Shown in pieces: positions 10,703-22,845 of a DNA stretch of 64,000 bases. Both the position numbers and the translations under genes were made by a program. The DNA comes from Porticoccaceae bacterium (GTDB lineage Bacteria > Pseudomonadota > Gammaproteobacteria > Pseudomonadales > Porticoccaceae): the NCBI GenBank assembly GCA_029254005.1, contig JAQWYJ010000028.1, positions 47,292 to 111,291 on the forward strand, in the 5' to 3' direction. Numbering within the stretch: position 1 is the first letter of the stretch; each line of letters opens with the position of its first letter. Below the pieces are notes generated by a model. The model was not told the DNA's origin and did no database searches. It saw nothing but the letters and a program-made list of their open reading frames with translations.

Positions 10703-12435
10703 TGGAGATTAATCTTCGCAAGTCGCTGTTGAGTTTTATCGACCTTTTGTTTGGCACCTTCAAGAGTGGCCTTGTGTTGAGTTTGTTGATCAAGTGTCCC
10801 AGAGTCAAGGACATCTGCAAGACGCTGCTCAGCTTCTTCTAGACGCATTTGTGCGGCGATTAATGTGCGTTCGAGTTTGGCTTTTTGCTTTTCAGGCGAG
10901 ATCTGTTTGGTCTGAATACGCAATTGTGCCGCCTTTATAATATCCTCTGCACTGGCGGTTAAAGGCGGTTTTCCAGAAACGCGCTGCTGCGCTGCATTAT
11001 TTGAGAAAAGCTTGCGAGATTCACGCTTAGACTCTCTTTGATGATCTATTTTATCTAACCGTATAGCACGAAATTCAAAGCGCTCTCGGGCCTTGAAGGC
11101 CATAGCTTTTTCCGCACGAGCAGTAAGTATGTCACCCTTACTTGTTCGATAGTGCTGTACTAAGGGTATTTTACTTGGGCAGACATAAGAGCAGGCACCG
11201 CACTCTATGCAGTCAAACAGATGATGTGCTTGCAGGCGCTCATGATTTTCTGCCTTGGCATACCAATACAATTGTTGAGGCAGTAGCGATGCTGGACAAG
11301 CTTCTGCACACAAACCGCACCTAATGCAAGGTTGAGGAGGACTACTATCGGGCATTTCTTGATGACTCACAGCTAAAATACAGGCACTTGTTTTAGTCAC
11401 AGATACATTCGTAGTTGACAGGGTAAATCCCATCATCGGGCCGCCCACAATGAGTCTGCTACAGCGTTCTCTATTAAACTCATTGAGTTCCAGTAAATGC
11501 TCGACTGAGGTGCCTATCAAGACCTCATAGTTACGATTTATGTCACATGCTTGCCCCGTTATTGTGGTAACCCGCGAAATAAGTGGTTGACCGTCAATTA
11601 CCGCACGTTTTATGGCAAAAACAGTGGCTATGTTAAGACAGACCATGCCAATATTCATAGGCAATGCACCACTTGGTAGTTCTTTTCCTGTGAGAATATA
11701 AATAAGCTGCTTTTCGCCACCAGAGGGATACTTGGTCGGGATTGATACCACCTCTATATGAGTCCCATTACAATGCTCTTGTAGCGCTTTAATTGCTTCT
11801 GGTTTGTTGTTTTCAATACCTATTAAGATAGTTTTTGGTTTACCTAAAGCGCAATTAATAACATCAATACCTCTGACGATTTCCGCTGCACGCTCACGAA
11901 TAAGCATGTCATCGGCAGTAATGAAGGGCTCACATTCGGTGGCATTAATAATTAAGGTATCAACAGATTTTTCACCATCGATCGCCAGTTTCACTGCCGA
12001 GGGAAATCCAGCACCTCCCATGCCGACTATTCCCGCTTGTGAAATGATGTCACATAGCTTGGAGGGATCAATATGTTGGTAATGGGGATATGTTGTTGAT
12101 TCAATCCACCTATCCTCGCCATCGGTGGTGATCTCGATACAGGGAGTCGGTAATCCTGAGGGGTGAGCTATAGTTCGAGGCTCAATAGAGCTTACAATGC
12201 CAGAGCTAGAGGCATGCACCGCGACGCTAAGTTTGCCCTGTATATCAGCAATTTTTTGTCCTTTGAGTACTCTGTCGCCAACTCTAACAGATGCTTTCGC
12301 CGTCTCACCAAACGCCGAATTCAGGGGCAGAACCAGCATTTTGGGGAGCGGCACTTGGCCTATGCTCATTGTCTGGGATTGGGCTTTATTATCCGAAAGA
12401 TGGACGCCACCAGGTGTTTCCCAAAGGTGTCTCAT
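10699..12435 (-). CDS. rsxC: Rsx/Rnf electron transport complex subunit C (listed ORF extends to 12504; likely start at 12435)
   Basis: [24 protein letters not shown], two CxxCxxCxxxCP ferredoxin motifs. Confidence 0.94.
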   Translation of the reverse strand: MRHLWETPGGVHLSDNKAQSQTMSIGQVPLPKMLVLPLNSAFGETAKASVRVGDRVLKGQKIADIQGKLSVAVHASSSGIVSSIEPRTIAHPSGLPTPCIEITTDGEDRWIESTTYPHYQHIDPSKLCDIISQAGIVGMGGAGFPSAVKLAIDGEKSVDTLIINATECEPFITADDMLIRERAAEIVRGIDVINCALGKPKTILIGIENNKPEAIKALQEHCNGTHIEVVSIPTKYPSGGEKQLIYILTGKELPSGALPMNIGMVCLNIATVFAIKRAVIDGQPLISRVTTITGQACDINRNYEVLIGTSVEHLLELNEFNRERCSRLIVGGPMMGFTLSTTNVSVTKTSACILAVSHQEMPDSSPPQPCIRCGLCAEACPASLLPQQLYWYAKAENHERLQAHHLFDCIECGACSYVCPSKIPLVQHYRTSKGDILTARAEKAMAFKARERFEFRAIRLDKIDHQRESKRESRKLFSNNAAQQRVSGKPPLTASAEDIIKAAQLRIQTKQISPEKQKAKLERTLIAAQMRLEEAEQRLADVLDSGTLDQQTQHKATLEGAKQKVDKTQQRLAKINLQ

Positions 12436-13034
12436 GATGAATGACCTTCGGTATATGTAGAATTTGTAGAAGGCGGTGTATTTTCTGGGGTTGGCCAATA
12501 CCATGTATCAATAGAGGTCGTGAAGGGAAGCATATCTATACAGTCGACAGGGCAGGGGTCAACACATAAGTCACATCCAGTACACTCCTCTTCAATAACC
12601 GTGTGCATTAATTTGGCAGACCCTAAAATAGCATCTACCGGACAGGCTTGGATACATTTGGTACAACCAATACATTCATCCTCTCTTATATACGCTACGG
12701 TTCTGAGTTCTTCCTGACCGTGCTCTTCATCCAAGGGTACAGCTGTAATATCAAGTAGTTTAGCAATGGCATTGATCGTGCTCTGGCCTCCCGGCGGGCA
12801 CTTGTTAATGGCGTCTCCATCAGCAATAGATTGTGCATAGGGTCGGCATCCTGGGAAACCACATTGACCACATTGCGTTTGCGGTAATAATTGATCAATA
12901 GTGTCAACCACAGGGTCACTGTCAATTTTGAATTTTTCAGCTGCATAACCTAATAGTCCACCAAACATGCCTCCTAGACCGATCAATGCTAGGAGCGATG
13001 CGAACACCATATTATCTATTAGTAAGTTAATCAT
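12432..13034 (-). CDS. rsxB: Rsx/Rnf electron transport complex subunit B
   Basis: [13 protein letters not shown] and [16 protein letters not shown] / [16 protein letters not shown] motifs. Confidence 0.95.
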   Translation of the reverse strand: MINLLIDNMVFASLLALIGLGGMFGGLLGYAAEKFKIDSDPVVDTIDQLLPQTQCGQCGFPGCRPYAQSIADGDAINKCPPGGQSTINAIAKLLDITAVPLDEEHGQEELRTVAYIREDECIGCTKCIQACPVDAILGSAKLMHTVIEEECTGCDLCVDPCPVDCIDMLPFTTSIDTWYWPTPENTPPSTNSTYTEGHSS

Positions 13035-13610
13035 TTAAATGAGGCCACTAAAACCCATGAATGCCAAAGACATTAGTCCCGCGGTGATCATTGCTATAGC
13101 AGTACCCTCAAAGGGTTGGGGTATATCTGCTGTTGCTAGTCGCTCGCGCATAGCTGAGAAAAAAACCAAAACCAATGAAAATCCTGCGCCAGCACCGAAA
13201 CCATAGAGTGAGGATTGGACAAAACTAAGGTCTTTATTAGCATTCTGTAGTGCTACGCCTAATACGGCACAGTTGGTGGTAATTAAAGGTAAAAAAACTC
13301 CTAAAACACGGTATAGGAGCGGACTGGTTTTTTCTACAAACAACTTAGTGAACTGGACAACTGCCGCGATAACTAAAATAAATGCAATGGTTCTTAGATA
13401 GGTCAAGCCAAGAGGAAGCAAGATTAGCTTATTCACAATATAGCTAATCATAGCGGTTAAAGTTAGCACAAAAGTAGTTGCTGCAGACATACCAATGGCT
13501 GATTCTAGTTTCTTAGAAACCCCCATAAAAGGGCATAGTCCTAGAAACTGAACCAGTACATAATTATTGATCAGAATAGAGCTGACCAAAATAACGGCAA
13601 CTTCTTGCAT
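13035..13610 (-). CDS. rsxA: Rsx/Rnf electron transport complex subunit A (listed ORF extends to 13748; likely start at 13610)
   Basis: [34 protein letters not shown]. Confidence 0.94.
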   Translation of the reverse strand: MQEVAVILVSSILINNYVLVQFLGLCPFMGVSKKLESAIGMSAATTFVLTLTAMISYIVNKLILLPLGLTYLRTIAFILVIAAVVQFTKLFVEKTSPLLYRVLGVFLPLITTNCAVLGVALQNANKDLSFVQSSLYGFGAGAGFSLVLVFFSAMRERLATADIPQPFEGTAIAMITAGLMSLAFMGFSGLI

Positions 13611-13760
13611 AGGATAATTACCTGTGAGACCCCCAGTCAATAATAGACTTAGGAGCAGTGTTAACTGCTTATACCGGTATTCACTTACCTCTCTGTAACA
13701 ATCCTTGCATACATCATAAGCAGTATCTATCGGGGATGGACAACTCATCCCCTATGTCTA

Positions 13761-15782
13761 CTAGGTGATTCTCTGGCCGGGTTTAGCGCCACTGTCTGGC
13801 TCCAGCAAATAAATACCTTGATCATCTGCGGCGGCTAGTACCATGCCCTCAGACATACCAAAGCGCATTTTGCGGGGCGCTAAATTGGCAACTAGCACTG
13901 TTAGTCGACCTTCCAAGCTTTTTGGATCATAGGATGATTTTATGCCTGAGAATACTTGTCGGACTTCTCCTCCCATATCTAAGGTTAGTCGTAGTAACTT
14001 GTCTGCCCCCTGAACATGATCAGCTTCTATTATTTGAGCCACTCGTAAATCCACTTTGATAAAGTCATCGAATGAAATTTCATCAGCTAGTGGTTCATCG
14101 GCAAACGGACCTGTCGGCACATTGCTAGTAACTGACTCAAGATCTTCTTTACTAGCTTCAACCATGGCTTCAACCGTTTCTTTCTCTATTCGCTTCATCA
14201 GTGGCTTAAATGTATTGATTCTATGATTAGTTAAGGGTTTACCAATATTATTCCATTCCAGAGTATCATTCAAAAATACCTCTCCAGCGCTTGCCGTTGC
14301 AGGTAATACTGGTTTGAGCATAGCTAGGATTACTCTAAATAGATTAATACCTAGAGAGCAAATCTCTTGTACCTTCTGTTGTTGCTCAGGATCCTTATTG
14401 AGTTTCCATGGTTCTTTGGCGGCAATATATTCATTGGCTGCATCAGCCTGAGCCATTATTTCGCGCACAGCTTTTCCATAGTCGCGGTTCTCATAATGCT
14501 CTGCAACTGTTGCAGCAGCTCCGCTCACTTGATTCCATAGTGCAGGATTCTCGATATTTTCTGAAAGAATACCATCGTTGCCATTAGTAATAAATTTAGC
14601 GCATCGGCTGGCGATGTTAATGACTTTGCCAACCAAGTCACTGTTTACTTTTTGAATAAAGTCTTCAAGATTTAGATCTATATCTTCTACCGAACCAGAA
14701 AGTTTAGATGCGTAGTAATAGCGAAGATATTCGGGGTTAAGATGATCCAAATAACAGCGAGCATTGATGAAGGTGCCGCGAGATTTAGACATCTTTTTAC
14801 CGTTAACTGTCACAAAGCCATGTACACACACTTTTGTTGGGGTGCGATATTCAGCACTTTTCAACATTGCAGGCCAAAACAGCGCATGAAAGTTAACTAT
14901 ATCTTTACCAATAAAATGGTAAAGTTCGGTGGTGCTTTCTTTTTTCCAGTAATGATCAAAGTCGATCCCTTTCAGATCGCAAAGATGCTTGAAACTTGCC
15001 ATGTAACCAATGGGAGCATCTAACCAAACGTAGAAATACTTACCTGGAGCATCAGGGATTTCAAAACCGAAGTAGGGCGCATCACGGCTAATATCCCACT
15101 CCTGAAGGCCTCCATCGAGCCATTCACCTAGTTTATTTGCCACTTCTTTTTGCACACTATCTGTAGCTACCCATTCCTTTAAAAAATCGGTAAATTCAGG
15201 TAGTTTAAAAAAGTAATGCACAGACTGTTTTTCTATTGGCGTTGCACCAGAGATAACCGATACTGGATTGATTAGATCAACCGGCGAATAGGTTGCACCG
15301 CAGGCTTCGCAGTTGTCGCCATACTGGTCCTCTGTTTTGCATTTGGGGCAGGTACCTTTGACGTATCGATCGGCCAAAAAAAGTTGTTTTTCAGGATCAA
15401 AAGCTTGAGTAATAGAACGCTGTGCGATGTGGCCATTGGCCTTAAGACGATTATATATTAGCTCAGAAAATATACGGTTTTCTTCTGAGTGAGTGGTGTG
15501 ATAACTATCCACTCCAATCAAAAAATCCTTAAAGTCAGCTTCATGCAGGCTTCGCATCTCACTAATATGTTGCTCAGCCGTAATGCCTTTTTCATCTGCT
15601 TTGAGCATGATCGCTGTGCCATGAGCATCGTCCGCAGAAACGTAGTAACATTCATGCCCTCGCATCTTTTGGAATCGAACCCAGACATCTGTTTGAGTGT
15701 ACTCAAGGATATGCCCAAGGTGCAGAGCAGCGTTTGCATAGGGTAAGGCATTAGTAACGAGTATTTGTCGTTTTTCGGACAT
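13761..15782 (-). CDS. metG: Methionyl-tRNA synthetase
   Basis: [34 protein letters not shown] (KMSKS), C-terminal tRNA-binding domain. Confidence 0.98.
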   Translation of the reverse strand: MSEKRQILVTNALPYANAALHLGHILEYTQTDVWVRFQKMRGHECYYVSADDAHGTAIMLKADEKGITAEQHISEMRSLHEADFKDFLIGVDSYHTTHSEENRIFSELIYNRLKANGHIAQRSITQAFDPEKQLFLADRYVKGTCPKCKTEDQYGDNCEACGATYSPVDLINPVSVISGATPIEKQSVHYFFKLPEFTDFLKEWVATDSVQKEVANKLGEWLDGGLQEWDISRDAPYFGFEIPDAPGKYFYVWLDAPIGYMASFKHLCDLKGIDFDHYWKKESTTELYHFIGKDIVNFHALFWPAMLKSAEYRTPTKVCVHGFVTVNGKKMSKSRGTFINARCYLDHLNPEYLRYYYASKLSGSVEDIDLNLEDFIQKVNSDLVGKVINIASRCAKFITNGNDGILSENIENPALWNQVSGAAATVAEHYENRDYGKAVREIMAQADAANEYIAAKEPWKLNKDPEQQQKVQEICSLGINLFRVILAMLKPVLPATASAGEVFLNDTLEWNNIGKPLTNHRINTFKPLMKRIEKETVEAMVEASKEDLESVTSNVPTGPFADEPLADEISFDDFIKVDLRVAQIIEADHVQGADKLLRLTLDMGGEVRQVFSGIKSSYDPKSLEGRLTVLVANLAPRKMRFGMSEGMVLAAADDQGIYLLEPDSGAKPGQRIT

Positions 15783-15915
15783 TTTTAAGTCTTTTAGGCA
15801 ATAGTTATTGAAACGGCAGTATAGCGATTTTATGCTCAGTTTTCATTGGCTATGATGCACAATGCAGATGCTTTTCGTAAAGTTTTTTAAAATCACATAA
15901 ACTGGGAGTTGATAA

Positions 15916-16719
15916 GTGTTAACCAATGTGAAAAATATTATTGCAATTGCCTCTGGGAAAGGAGGGGTAGGCAAGTCTACAACCGCAGTCAATGTTGCCT
16001 TAGCTCTGCATAGTCTAGGTCAACGGGTAGGACTGTTAGATGCGGATATTTATGGCCCCAGCATAGCGCTTATGCTCGGTGTTGATGAGGGTACTCGTCC
16101 TGAGGCTGTGAATGAAAAGTATTTCAAACCGATTGTTGCCCACGGTATCAAGACGATGTCTATGGCTTATTTGGTGACTGACAAAACACCTATGGCATGG
16201 AGAGGTCCAATGGCAGCTGGTGCTCTTCAGCAGTTGCTTCAGCAAACTGCCTGGGAAGAGCTTGATGTGCTTATCGTTGATATGCCACCGGGCACAGGGG
16301 ATATCCAGTTAACACTTGCGCAAAAGGCTCAGGTTGCCGGTGCTGTGATTGTAACAACACCCCAAGATATCGCTTTACTTGATGCTAAAAAGGGCATGGA
16401 GATGTTTTTGAAGGTAAATATTCCGGTTTTAGGGATCGTTGAGAATATGGCGGTTCATGTTTGCAGTAAATGTGGGCATCGTGAACATATTTTTGGTGAC
16501 GGTGGTGGTGCTAGGATTGCCGCAGAGTATCAGACTCAGTTGTTAGGAAGCCTGGCCTTAGATGCAGGTATCAGGATTCAAGGCGACTTAGGCATTCCAG
16601 CAGTTGTCGCTTTTGGTGATTCTTTCGTCGGTGAGCAGTACCGAAATATTGCAGATAGCATAATGTCGACCCTTGCATTGACGAAAATGGGGGAAGGTCC
16701 TGCCATTGTATTTGAGTGA
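15916..16719 (+). CDS. apbC: Mrp/ApbC Fe-S carrier P-loop ATPase, short form
   Basis: ASGKGGVGKSTTAVN P-loop; VCSKCGH CxxC motif; lacks the N-terminal MIP18 domain. Confidence 0.93.
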   Translation: MLTNVKNIIAIASGKGGVGKSTTAVNVALALHSLGQRVGLLDADIYGPSIALMLGVDEGTRPEAVNEKYFKPIVAHGIKTMSMAYLVTDKTPMAWRGPMAAGALQQLLQQTAWEELDVLIVDMPPGTGDIQLTLAQKAQVAGAVIVTTPQDIALLDAKKGMEMFLKVNIPVLGIVENMAVHVCSKCGHREHIFGDGGGARIAAEYQTQLLGSLALDAGIRIQGDLGIPAVVAFGDSFVGEQYRNIADSIMSTLALTKMGEGPAIVFE

Positions 16720-16837
16720 TTCTTATCAAACAGGACTTAGCCTTGCTGAAACATTGTAAATCAGTATCATAGCGACTGCGTTTAGAAGCTGGCCTTTTTG
16801 AGCCACGCGCCATGGCCTTACCGAGAGATAGATATTC

Positions 16838-17404
16838 ATGAGTATTAAATCAGATAATTGGATACGCCGCATGGCAGAGAGTCAACAAATGATTTCGCCA
16901 TTTGAGTCAGGCCAAGTTCGTTACGCCGGCGAAGAGAGAGTCATTTCTTATGGCACCTCAAGTTATGGATACGATGTGCGCTGTGCTAATGAGTTTAAGA
17001 TATTTACAAATATTCACTCTAAAACAGTGGATCCAAAACACTTTGATAAGGATTCTTTTGTTGATGTTTCAGGGGAATTCTGCATTATTCCACCAAATTC
17101 TTTTGCGTTAGCAAGAACGGTTGAGTATTTCAAAATACCTCGGTCCGTATTGACCATATGTTTAGGTAAATCCACCTATGCCCGTTGCGGTATTATTGTT
17201 AATGTGACTCCCCTTGAGCCAGAATGGGAGGGCCATGTGACCTTAGAATTCTCAAATACTACCAATTTGCCAGCGAAGATATATGCCAACGAGGGGGTTG
17301 CTCAGATGCTATTTTTTGAGTCTGACGAAGTATGTGCCACCTCTTATGCGGATCGTGGGGGGAAATATCAGGGTCAAACAGGTGTTACTTTGCCAAAAAC
17401 CTAA
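16838..17404 (+). CDS. dcd: dCTP deaminase
   Basis: [40 protein letters not shown]. Confidence 0.97.
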   Translation: MSIKSDNWIRRMAESQQMISPFESGQVRYAGEERVISYGTSSYGYDVRCANEFKIFTNIHSKTVDPKHFDKDSFVDVSGEFCIIPPNSFALARTVEYFKIPRSVLTICLGKSTYARCGIIVNVTPLEPEWEGHVTLEFSNTTNLPAKIYANEGVAQMLFFESDEVCATSYADRGGKYQGQTGVTLPKT

Positions 17405-17424
17405 GTATATATGGACTATATAAG

Positions 17425-17469
17425 CACCTTACTTAATCTTCGGAATTAGGGTCAAGTAAGGTGTTTTTT
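17425..17469 (+). terminator. Rho-independent terminator of dcd
   Basis: Perfect 10-bp stem CACCTTACTT/AAGTAAGGTG followed by TTTTTT. Confidence 0.85.
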
Positions 17470-18281
17470 AATAACAATGCCTGTTTTTGTAGTCTTTGTG
17501 TATTTTCTGGGCCACTCCTTATCAATTGTTTTTGCAACGGGCTAAGAGACTCCAGTGATGGATCGGCAAACCTATAGACTACTGATTCGCGGGTCAATTC
17601 AATGGGCTGCACAATTACCGGGGTCGCTAAAATATTATCTAAGCTAGTAAGAATAATGCCGTCCATCTGACGCGGCTGGTAGCCTAATTCAGAGAAAGCT
17701 TTTTCTAATAGTGGTCTTGAAAAGTGAAACATCTGAGCCAATAAGCGCATATCGATACTAACAATAGTCGCTACTGTTGCGTTGTAGCGTTCGTAGTTAC
17801 CAGCGTTCATCCAAATTGTATTATCACCCCGGTGGGTGGTAAATTGGCCCTTTGTCTCACTCAGTGGAAAAATCTTACCGAGTATTACCCCGCGAGCCAA
17901 ACCATCAAGATAGCTTGCAGCCCGACGCAGCAAGTCATCAGTCATCATCCAGGTTTGAAGGTTCTTGTTGCCACTCATTAACAAGAGGCGCTGCCTGACA
18001 AAATTATCACTTTGATTCAGTTTTGGTAGTAACGTCTGTTTTTTCGTGTGTACCTCAGTGGTAACATTATCCTCTAAAGGTTCAGGAATAACTGCCTCAG
18101 GTACGCTGGGTTTTATTATGGAAGGCTGCAACTCCTGCTGAGGTATAGACAATACCTGTTGATCTACAGGCTCGCTTTTTTGGCTTTGGTATAAGATGCC
18201 TCCAATACCGATGATAGATGCTAGGGTACCAACTCCCAAAATCAATCTGCTCTTACTATCGGATGTTTTCTGTGCAGTCAT
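17433..18281 (-). CDS. DUF3014 domain protein
   Basis: Single TM near the N-terminus; DDLLRRAASYLDGLARGVILGKIFPLSE typical of DUF3014. Confidence 0.75.
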   Translation of the reverse strand: MTAQKTSDSKSRLILGVGTLASIIGIGGILYQSQKSEPVDQQVLSIPQQELQPSIIKPSVPEAVIPEPLEDNVTTEVHTKKQTLLPKLNQSDNFVRQRLLLMSGNKNLQTWMMTDDLLRRAASYLDGLARGVILGKIFPLSETKGQFTTHRGDNTIWMNAGNYERYNATVATIVSIDMRLLAQMFHFSRPLLEKAFSELGYQPRQMDGIILTSLDNILATPVIVQPIELTRESVVYRFADPSLESLSPLQKQLIRSGPENTQRLQKQALLLKNTLLDPNSED

Positions 18282-19069
18282 AGTTTATCCCCTATGGGCT
18301 TTGATAAAGGCACTATACTTTTGCCATTAATATGTCCTTGGCTAATCTTCAGTTGATGGCTTTCGCCATCGTCTTGATGAGAAAGTTTAACGATTAAGTA
18401 GTCCCAATCATCAGCTAACCAGACGGTAGTTTCGCGTTTCTTACCAGTTTTAACCACCCGGCGTAATTTAGTTGTATTGAGCGGGCCTAAGGATGTGGTT
18501 AAAATTTCTTTTCCAATAATCTCATAATCATAAGTTTTAGCCTTTTTTCTTGCCATGACAGAGTAAGAAAGTTGTGTTCTTCCTGCGGCTAAGTCGCGGC
18601 GTAACTGCAATTTGTGAGTCATCATATCAAGCGTGTCAGCAATTAGTAGAACATCAAACGATTTTTTATTTTTTTTATAAGTAAGTTGCTTATCATTCCA
18701 GTTAAAAAACTGTTGTTCGTGATTTGAAACCCCCAGAATTGAGCGTTTGTAACTATATTTTTCAGGTACGATATTGCCTTGGCTGTCTATGCCAAAGACC
18801 GCTGTTTCGGCTATTTTGCCAAAGACACTATTGGCGATTGAGGTTTCTTTATACTTGCCAGATGGAAGTATCTCCAGCTGATGATGTAGGTCAATATCCA
18901 TGCCATTATAGTTAGCGGTGTAGTCAGCAGTATAGGCCTTGATTATGGTGGTTTCAGCATGACTGTTGCTGATGTAAACCAACGTACTAACAAGCAATGC
19001 ACCTAGTATAAATATCCAGGATCTTTTGTGTGCATGCGAATGCCATTTACTATAGGAGTATCTGGACAT
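18278..19069 (-). CDS. DUF3108 domain protein (secreted)
   Basis: Signal peptide; KAYTADYTANYNGMDIDLHHQLEIL and conserved position beside purN. Confidence 0.78.
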   Translation of the reverse strand: MSRYSYSKWHSHAHKRSWIFILGALLVSTLVYISNSHAETTIIKAYTADYTANYNGMDIDLHHQLEILPSGKYKETSIANSVFGKIAETAVFGIDSQGNIVPEKYSYKRSILGVSNHEQQFFNWNDKQLTYKKNKKSFDVLLIADTLDMMTHKLQLRRDLAAGRTQLSYSVMARKKAKTYDYEIIGKEILTTSLGPLNTTKLRRVVKTGKKRETTVWLADDWDYLIVKLSHQDDGESHQLKISQGHINGKSIVPLSKPIGDKL

Positions 19070-19133
19070 TTTTACCTTATTTTTACAGTCATTGAAATTC
19101 CTCGAGTATTAGAGTACTAAAGTCACAAAATGT

Positions 19134-19799
19134 TCATTTATCTTCAAATAAAAGTCCTTTTTCGTCGATTTTAACGCCATCATGAAAGACTTTGTTATGG
19201 CGGAATGTCAATCGACCTTGGCAGAACCACTGCGCAACAATAGGATATATTTTATGTTCAACATTCAAGACCCGAGCCGCAAGCAGCTCTGCTGTGTCCT
19301 GCTTTTTTATAGGAACAGTAGCTTGCAGTACGGGTGGCCCACCATCTAGTTCTGGTGTAACAAAATGAACGGTTGCTCCCGCTAAAGTATCGTTGGCATC
19401 GATTGCCCGCTGATGCGTGTTGAGGCCCGGATATGCCGGCAGCAAAGAAGGATGGATATTGATCATTCTACCTACATATTGATTAACAAAACTGGCTGTT
19501 AGGATACGCATAAATCCGGCTAAAATGACTAAATCAGGTTTAAACGTATTAACAACTGTAGCAAGTTCTAAATCAAATGCCTCTCTTGTTGGAAAGGTAT
19601 TATGATCAACAACGAAACTGGGTATATTGGCTATCTTTGCCCGTTCTAGGCCCCTAACGTTAGCCTTATTGCTTATTACTGCGGCGATACGCCCGTCTAA
19701 TACACCTCTATTACTGGCATCAATAAACGATTGTAAGTTAGAACCTCCACCAGAAATAAGGATAACAATGTTAGCTTTTTCGTCTTGGTTTGAAATCAC
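19134..19799 (-). CDS. purN: Phosphoribosylglycinamide formyltransferase
   Basis: [48 protein letters not shown]. Confidence 0.97.
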   Translation of the reverse strand: MISNQDEKANIVILISGGGSNLQSFIDASNRGVLDGRIAAVISNKANVRGLERAKIANIPSFVVDHNTFPTREAFDLELATVVNTFKPDLVILAGFMRILTASFVNQYVGRMINIHPSLLPAYPGLNTHQRAIDANDTLAGATVHFVTPELDGGPPVLQATVPIKKQDTAELLAARVLNVEHKIYPIVAQWFCQGRLTFRHNKVFHDGVKIDEKGLLFEDK

Positions 19800-20851
19800 G
19801 CTTTAAGTCCAAGTAATTGAACCTGTTCATCCCCCGCAGACATAGTTTGTATGTTCCCAAGTATAAAGCCAGTTTCGCCGTGCGCAGCCAAACTTTTCAG
19901 AGCATCTTGGGCAACGCTAGCAGGAACACAAATAACCATTCCCACACCACAATTGAGCGTTCTATGCATCTCGTGTTCATTAATATTACCGCCCTGCTGC
20001 AACCAATCAAATACCGCTGGACGCTGCCATGCGCTAGTATCAATGACAGCTTTAGCATTGTCTGGCAACACTCTTGGAATATTTTCTAGAAGACCTCCGC
20101 CGGTAATATGAGCAAGCGCATGTACTGGGAGCTCGGCGATGAGAGCTAGTAGTGATTTTACGTAAATTTTAGTCGGTGCCATGAGCAAATCAATCAGTGC
20201 AACGCCATCAATCTCAGTGTTGACTGGGTTGGTGTTTGTAACTTCTAAGACTTTTCGTATTAGAGAATAACCATTGGAATGCGGGCCGCTTGATGCAAGA
20301 CCAATGAGGACATCACCAGTACTAACTTTACTTCCATCGATGAGTTCATTCTTTTCAGCAATACCAACACAGAAACCAGCAAGATCGTAGTCTTGATCTT
20401 CATACATACCCGGCATTTCAGCGGTTTCACCACCGATGAGAGAGCAGCCGGAAAGTTCACAGCCATCAGCAATACCACTTACCACCGCCGCCGCAGTTTC
20501 TATATCAAGTTTCCCTGTGGCGTAGTAATCAAGAAAGAACAGGGGCTCAGCACCACATACTATGAGATCGTTCACACACATTGCCACAAGATCGATACCT
20601 ACGGTATTGTGTCTTTGGTGATCTAGGGCAAGGCGAAGTTTTGTGCCGACCCCATCTGTGCCTGAGACAAGTACTGGCGATTTATAGCCGGAGGGCAATT
20701 CAAACATAGCGCCAAATCCCCCCAATCCGGCCATCACTTCTGGGCGCCGAGTTCGTTTTGCCGCTCCCTTAATTTTTTCAATCAGCGCGTTGCCTGCATC
20801 TATGTCAACGCCGGCATCTTTATAACTTAACGATGGTTTGTTTTCTTTCAT
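19796..20851 (-). CDS. purM: Phosphoribosylformylglycinamidine cyclo-ligase (listed ORF extends to 20926; likely start 20851)
   Basis: [46 protein letters not shown]. Confidence 0.97.
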   Translation of the reverse strand: MKENKPSLSYKDAGVDIDAGNALIEKIKGAAKRTRRPEVMAGLGGFGAMFELPSGYKSPVLVSGTDGVGTKLRLALDHQRHNTVGIDLVAMCVNDLIVCGAEPLFFLDYYATGKLDIETAAAVVSGIADGCELSGCSLIGGETAEMPGMYEDQDYDLAGFCVGIAEKNELIDGSKVSTGDVLIGLASSGPHSNGYSLIRKVLEVTNTNPVNTEIDGVALIDLLMAPTKIYVKSLLALIAELPVHALAHITGGGLLENIPRVLPDNAKAVIDTSAWQRPAVFDWLQQGGNINEHEMHRTLNCGVGMVICVPASVAQDALKSLAAHGETGFILGNIQTMSAGDEQVQLLGLKA

Positions 20852-21003
20852 GGGGAGCATCCTGTGAGAAAGTGCGTATTTTAGCGCGGCTATTACACTG
20901 GCGCTATTTTTAATTGCTGTTATCAAGAAAAAACGATATTTTTATGTTTAGCTCTTATTTTGATCAACCACTGTTACACTATAGCTACTAACGCGGAGTT
21001 CCA

Positions 21004-22110
21004 ATGTTTCGTCCCATTCTGATAATCATACTATGTTGTTGTGGCTCGGTTGTTCTTGCTGAGGAGGTCAATGGCCTTTATGAAAGCACCGTTGCTATTG
21101 CGGACCAGTCTGAAAAATCTAAGCGTAATGGTATAATAGTGGCCTTGAGCAATGTATTGGTAAAGTTAACCGGCAATAGTTTGGTGGTAACGTCAAGTGA
21201 AGTAAATCCGTTACTGCAAAATGCTGAAGTGTATGTCGATGCTTTGAGCTTTCAAGATTTATCTCGGGATTCTTTATTATTATCTGATCCTGATCCTGAT
21301 CCTTATGCTGAGATTGGTTTGAATGTCAATTTCTCGAAAATTGCGGTCGACCAACTTGTGCGGCAGATGCAGTTGCCTGTATTACCGTCTAATAGGCCAA
21401 AATTTTTATTTTGGATCGTTAAGGATGACAGCGCTTTAGGTAGGGAGTTTTTGGGCGAAGAGGCTCTTACTAGTGAGATTAGGTCATCAGATGATCGTGA
21501 GGTTGTGCAAAATATAGATGCGGTTATGACAAACCGTGGGATACCCTATATTTTACCGACATATGATCTGCAGGATCAGCTAGCGTTAACTATTGATGAG
21601 GCGTGGAGTTTAGATGCTGAGTTAATTGATTTGGCCTCTCAAAGATATATAACTGATGGCTGGATTGCGTTACGTTTTTATCGGGCATCTTCTGGCGATA
21701 TTCGGGGTGCTTGGTTATATCAGGCAGCTGGAAGTAGGCAATCTGGTGACTTTGCAGTACAAAAAGGTTCTCTATGGATTGAGAGTCAGATGGATGACTT
21801 GCTTAATGGCTTGACCTCATCATTTAGTTATCTGCCAAGAATTAACAGTAACGCACTATTGTTAAAAGTTAATGGCATCGACTCTTATGAAGATTATCGG
21901 AGGGTTTTTGGACAGCTAGAAAAGCTAGACCTGGTGAAGTCGGCAGAGCTTTTTTCAGTACAAGGCTCTCAGATAATGGTGTCAGTGGCCGCAGAGGGTG
22001 GTGCTGAATTACTCCATCAAGCGCTACAACGCAGCGACGATTTCCATAGTACAACAGGGGAGTGGCGAACAGACTCCCAGTATCTTATATTTGATTGGTT
22101 AGTAAAATGA
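21004..22110 (+). CDS. DUF2066 domain protein (secreted)
   Basis: Signal peptide and gene order between purM and hda. Confidence 0.8.
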   Translation: MFRPILIIILCCCGSVVLAEEVNGLYESTVAIADQSEKSKRNGIIVALSNVLVKLTGNSLVVTSSEVNPLLQNAEVYVDALSFQDLSRDSLLLSDPDPDPYAEIGLNVNFSKIAVDQLVRQMQLPVLPSNRPKFLFWIVKDDSALGREFLGEEALTSEIRSSDDREVVQNIDAVMTNRGIPYILPTYDLQDQLALTIDEAWSLDAELIDLASQRYITDGWIALRFYRASSGDIRGAWLYQAAGSRQSGDFAVQKGSLWIESQMDDLLNGLTSSFSYLPRINSNALLLKVNGIDSYEDYRRVFGQLEKLDLVKSAELFSVQGSQIMVSVAAEGGAELLHQALQRSDDFHSTTGEWRTDSQYLIFDWLVK

Positions 22111-22808
22111 CAACACATCAGCAACTAAGTTTGGCAATAACCTTGGATGATCAGGCGACTTTTGAAAATTTTTATGCACCCAATGGAACACCTCAGCACA
22201 TGGCAACATTTTTGCTTCAAGATGAGATGCGTAAATTTTCTTTTTTATCTGGAAATAGTGGGACGGGATTATCTCATTTGCTTCAGGCTATTTGTCAGGT
22301 GCGCGTTTTGGGAAAAACTTCTGAGGCGATTTATTTGCCCTTAAAAGAGTTGTTTAGGTATTCTCCCCAAGATGTTTTGGAGGGTCTTGAGTCATCACCT
22401 ATGGTTTGTGTAGATGACTTTGACCTTGTTGCTAATGACAAAAAATGGCAGCTTGCATTATTTAATTTATTCAATAATTGTCGAGATAAAGGTAGTCGGC
22501 TAGTTATTGCTTCTCACCAAGCCGTAGATCAGCTCAACATTGAGTTGGCAGATCTTTCTTCTCGATTGAAGTCGGGAGTAGCCTTACATTTACCCAATTT
22601 CAATGACGCTGATCAACGTCGTCTTTTACAATACCGCTGCAATCGAAGAGGCCTCTATTTGTCAGATGATGTAGCCATCTTTTTGTTGAATCGTTTACCT
22701 AGAGACACCCACACTTTAATGTCTGCTCTAGACACTCTGGATAAAGCATCTCTTCAAGAACAGCGGCGCCTAACCATGCCTTTTGTAAAGGCGACACTGT
22801 CAGTATGA
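22107..22808 (+). CDS. hda: DnaA regulatory inactivator Hda
   Basis: DnaA-like AAA+ domain: FLSGNSGTGLSHLLQA, VCVDDFDLVANDKKWQLALFNLFN; likely start at 22107. Confidence 0.9.
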   Translation: MTTHQQLSLAITLDDQATFENFYAPNGTPQHMATFLLQDEMRKFSFLSGNSGTGLSHLLQAICQVRVLGKTSEAIYLPLKELFRYSPQDVLEGLESSPMVCVDDFDLVANDKKWQLALFNLFNNCRDKGSRLVIASHQAVDQLNIELADLSSRLKSGVALHLPNFNDADQRRLLQYRCNRRGLYLSDDVAIFLLNRLPRDTHTLMSALDTLDKASLQEQRRLTMPFVKATLSV

Positions 22809-22845
22809 TCCCAGAGTGTTGCTAGTGAGCACTAGCGATAAGGTA

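Noticed and set aside
8275-13610. rsxABCDGE as a novel electron-transfer cluster
   Set aside because: Canonical gene order and motifs; only the apparent absence of nth after rsxE differs from pseudomonads, which is minor.
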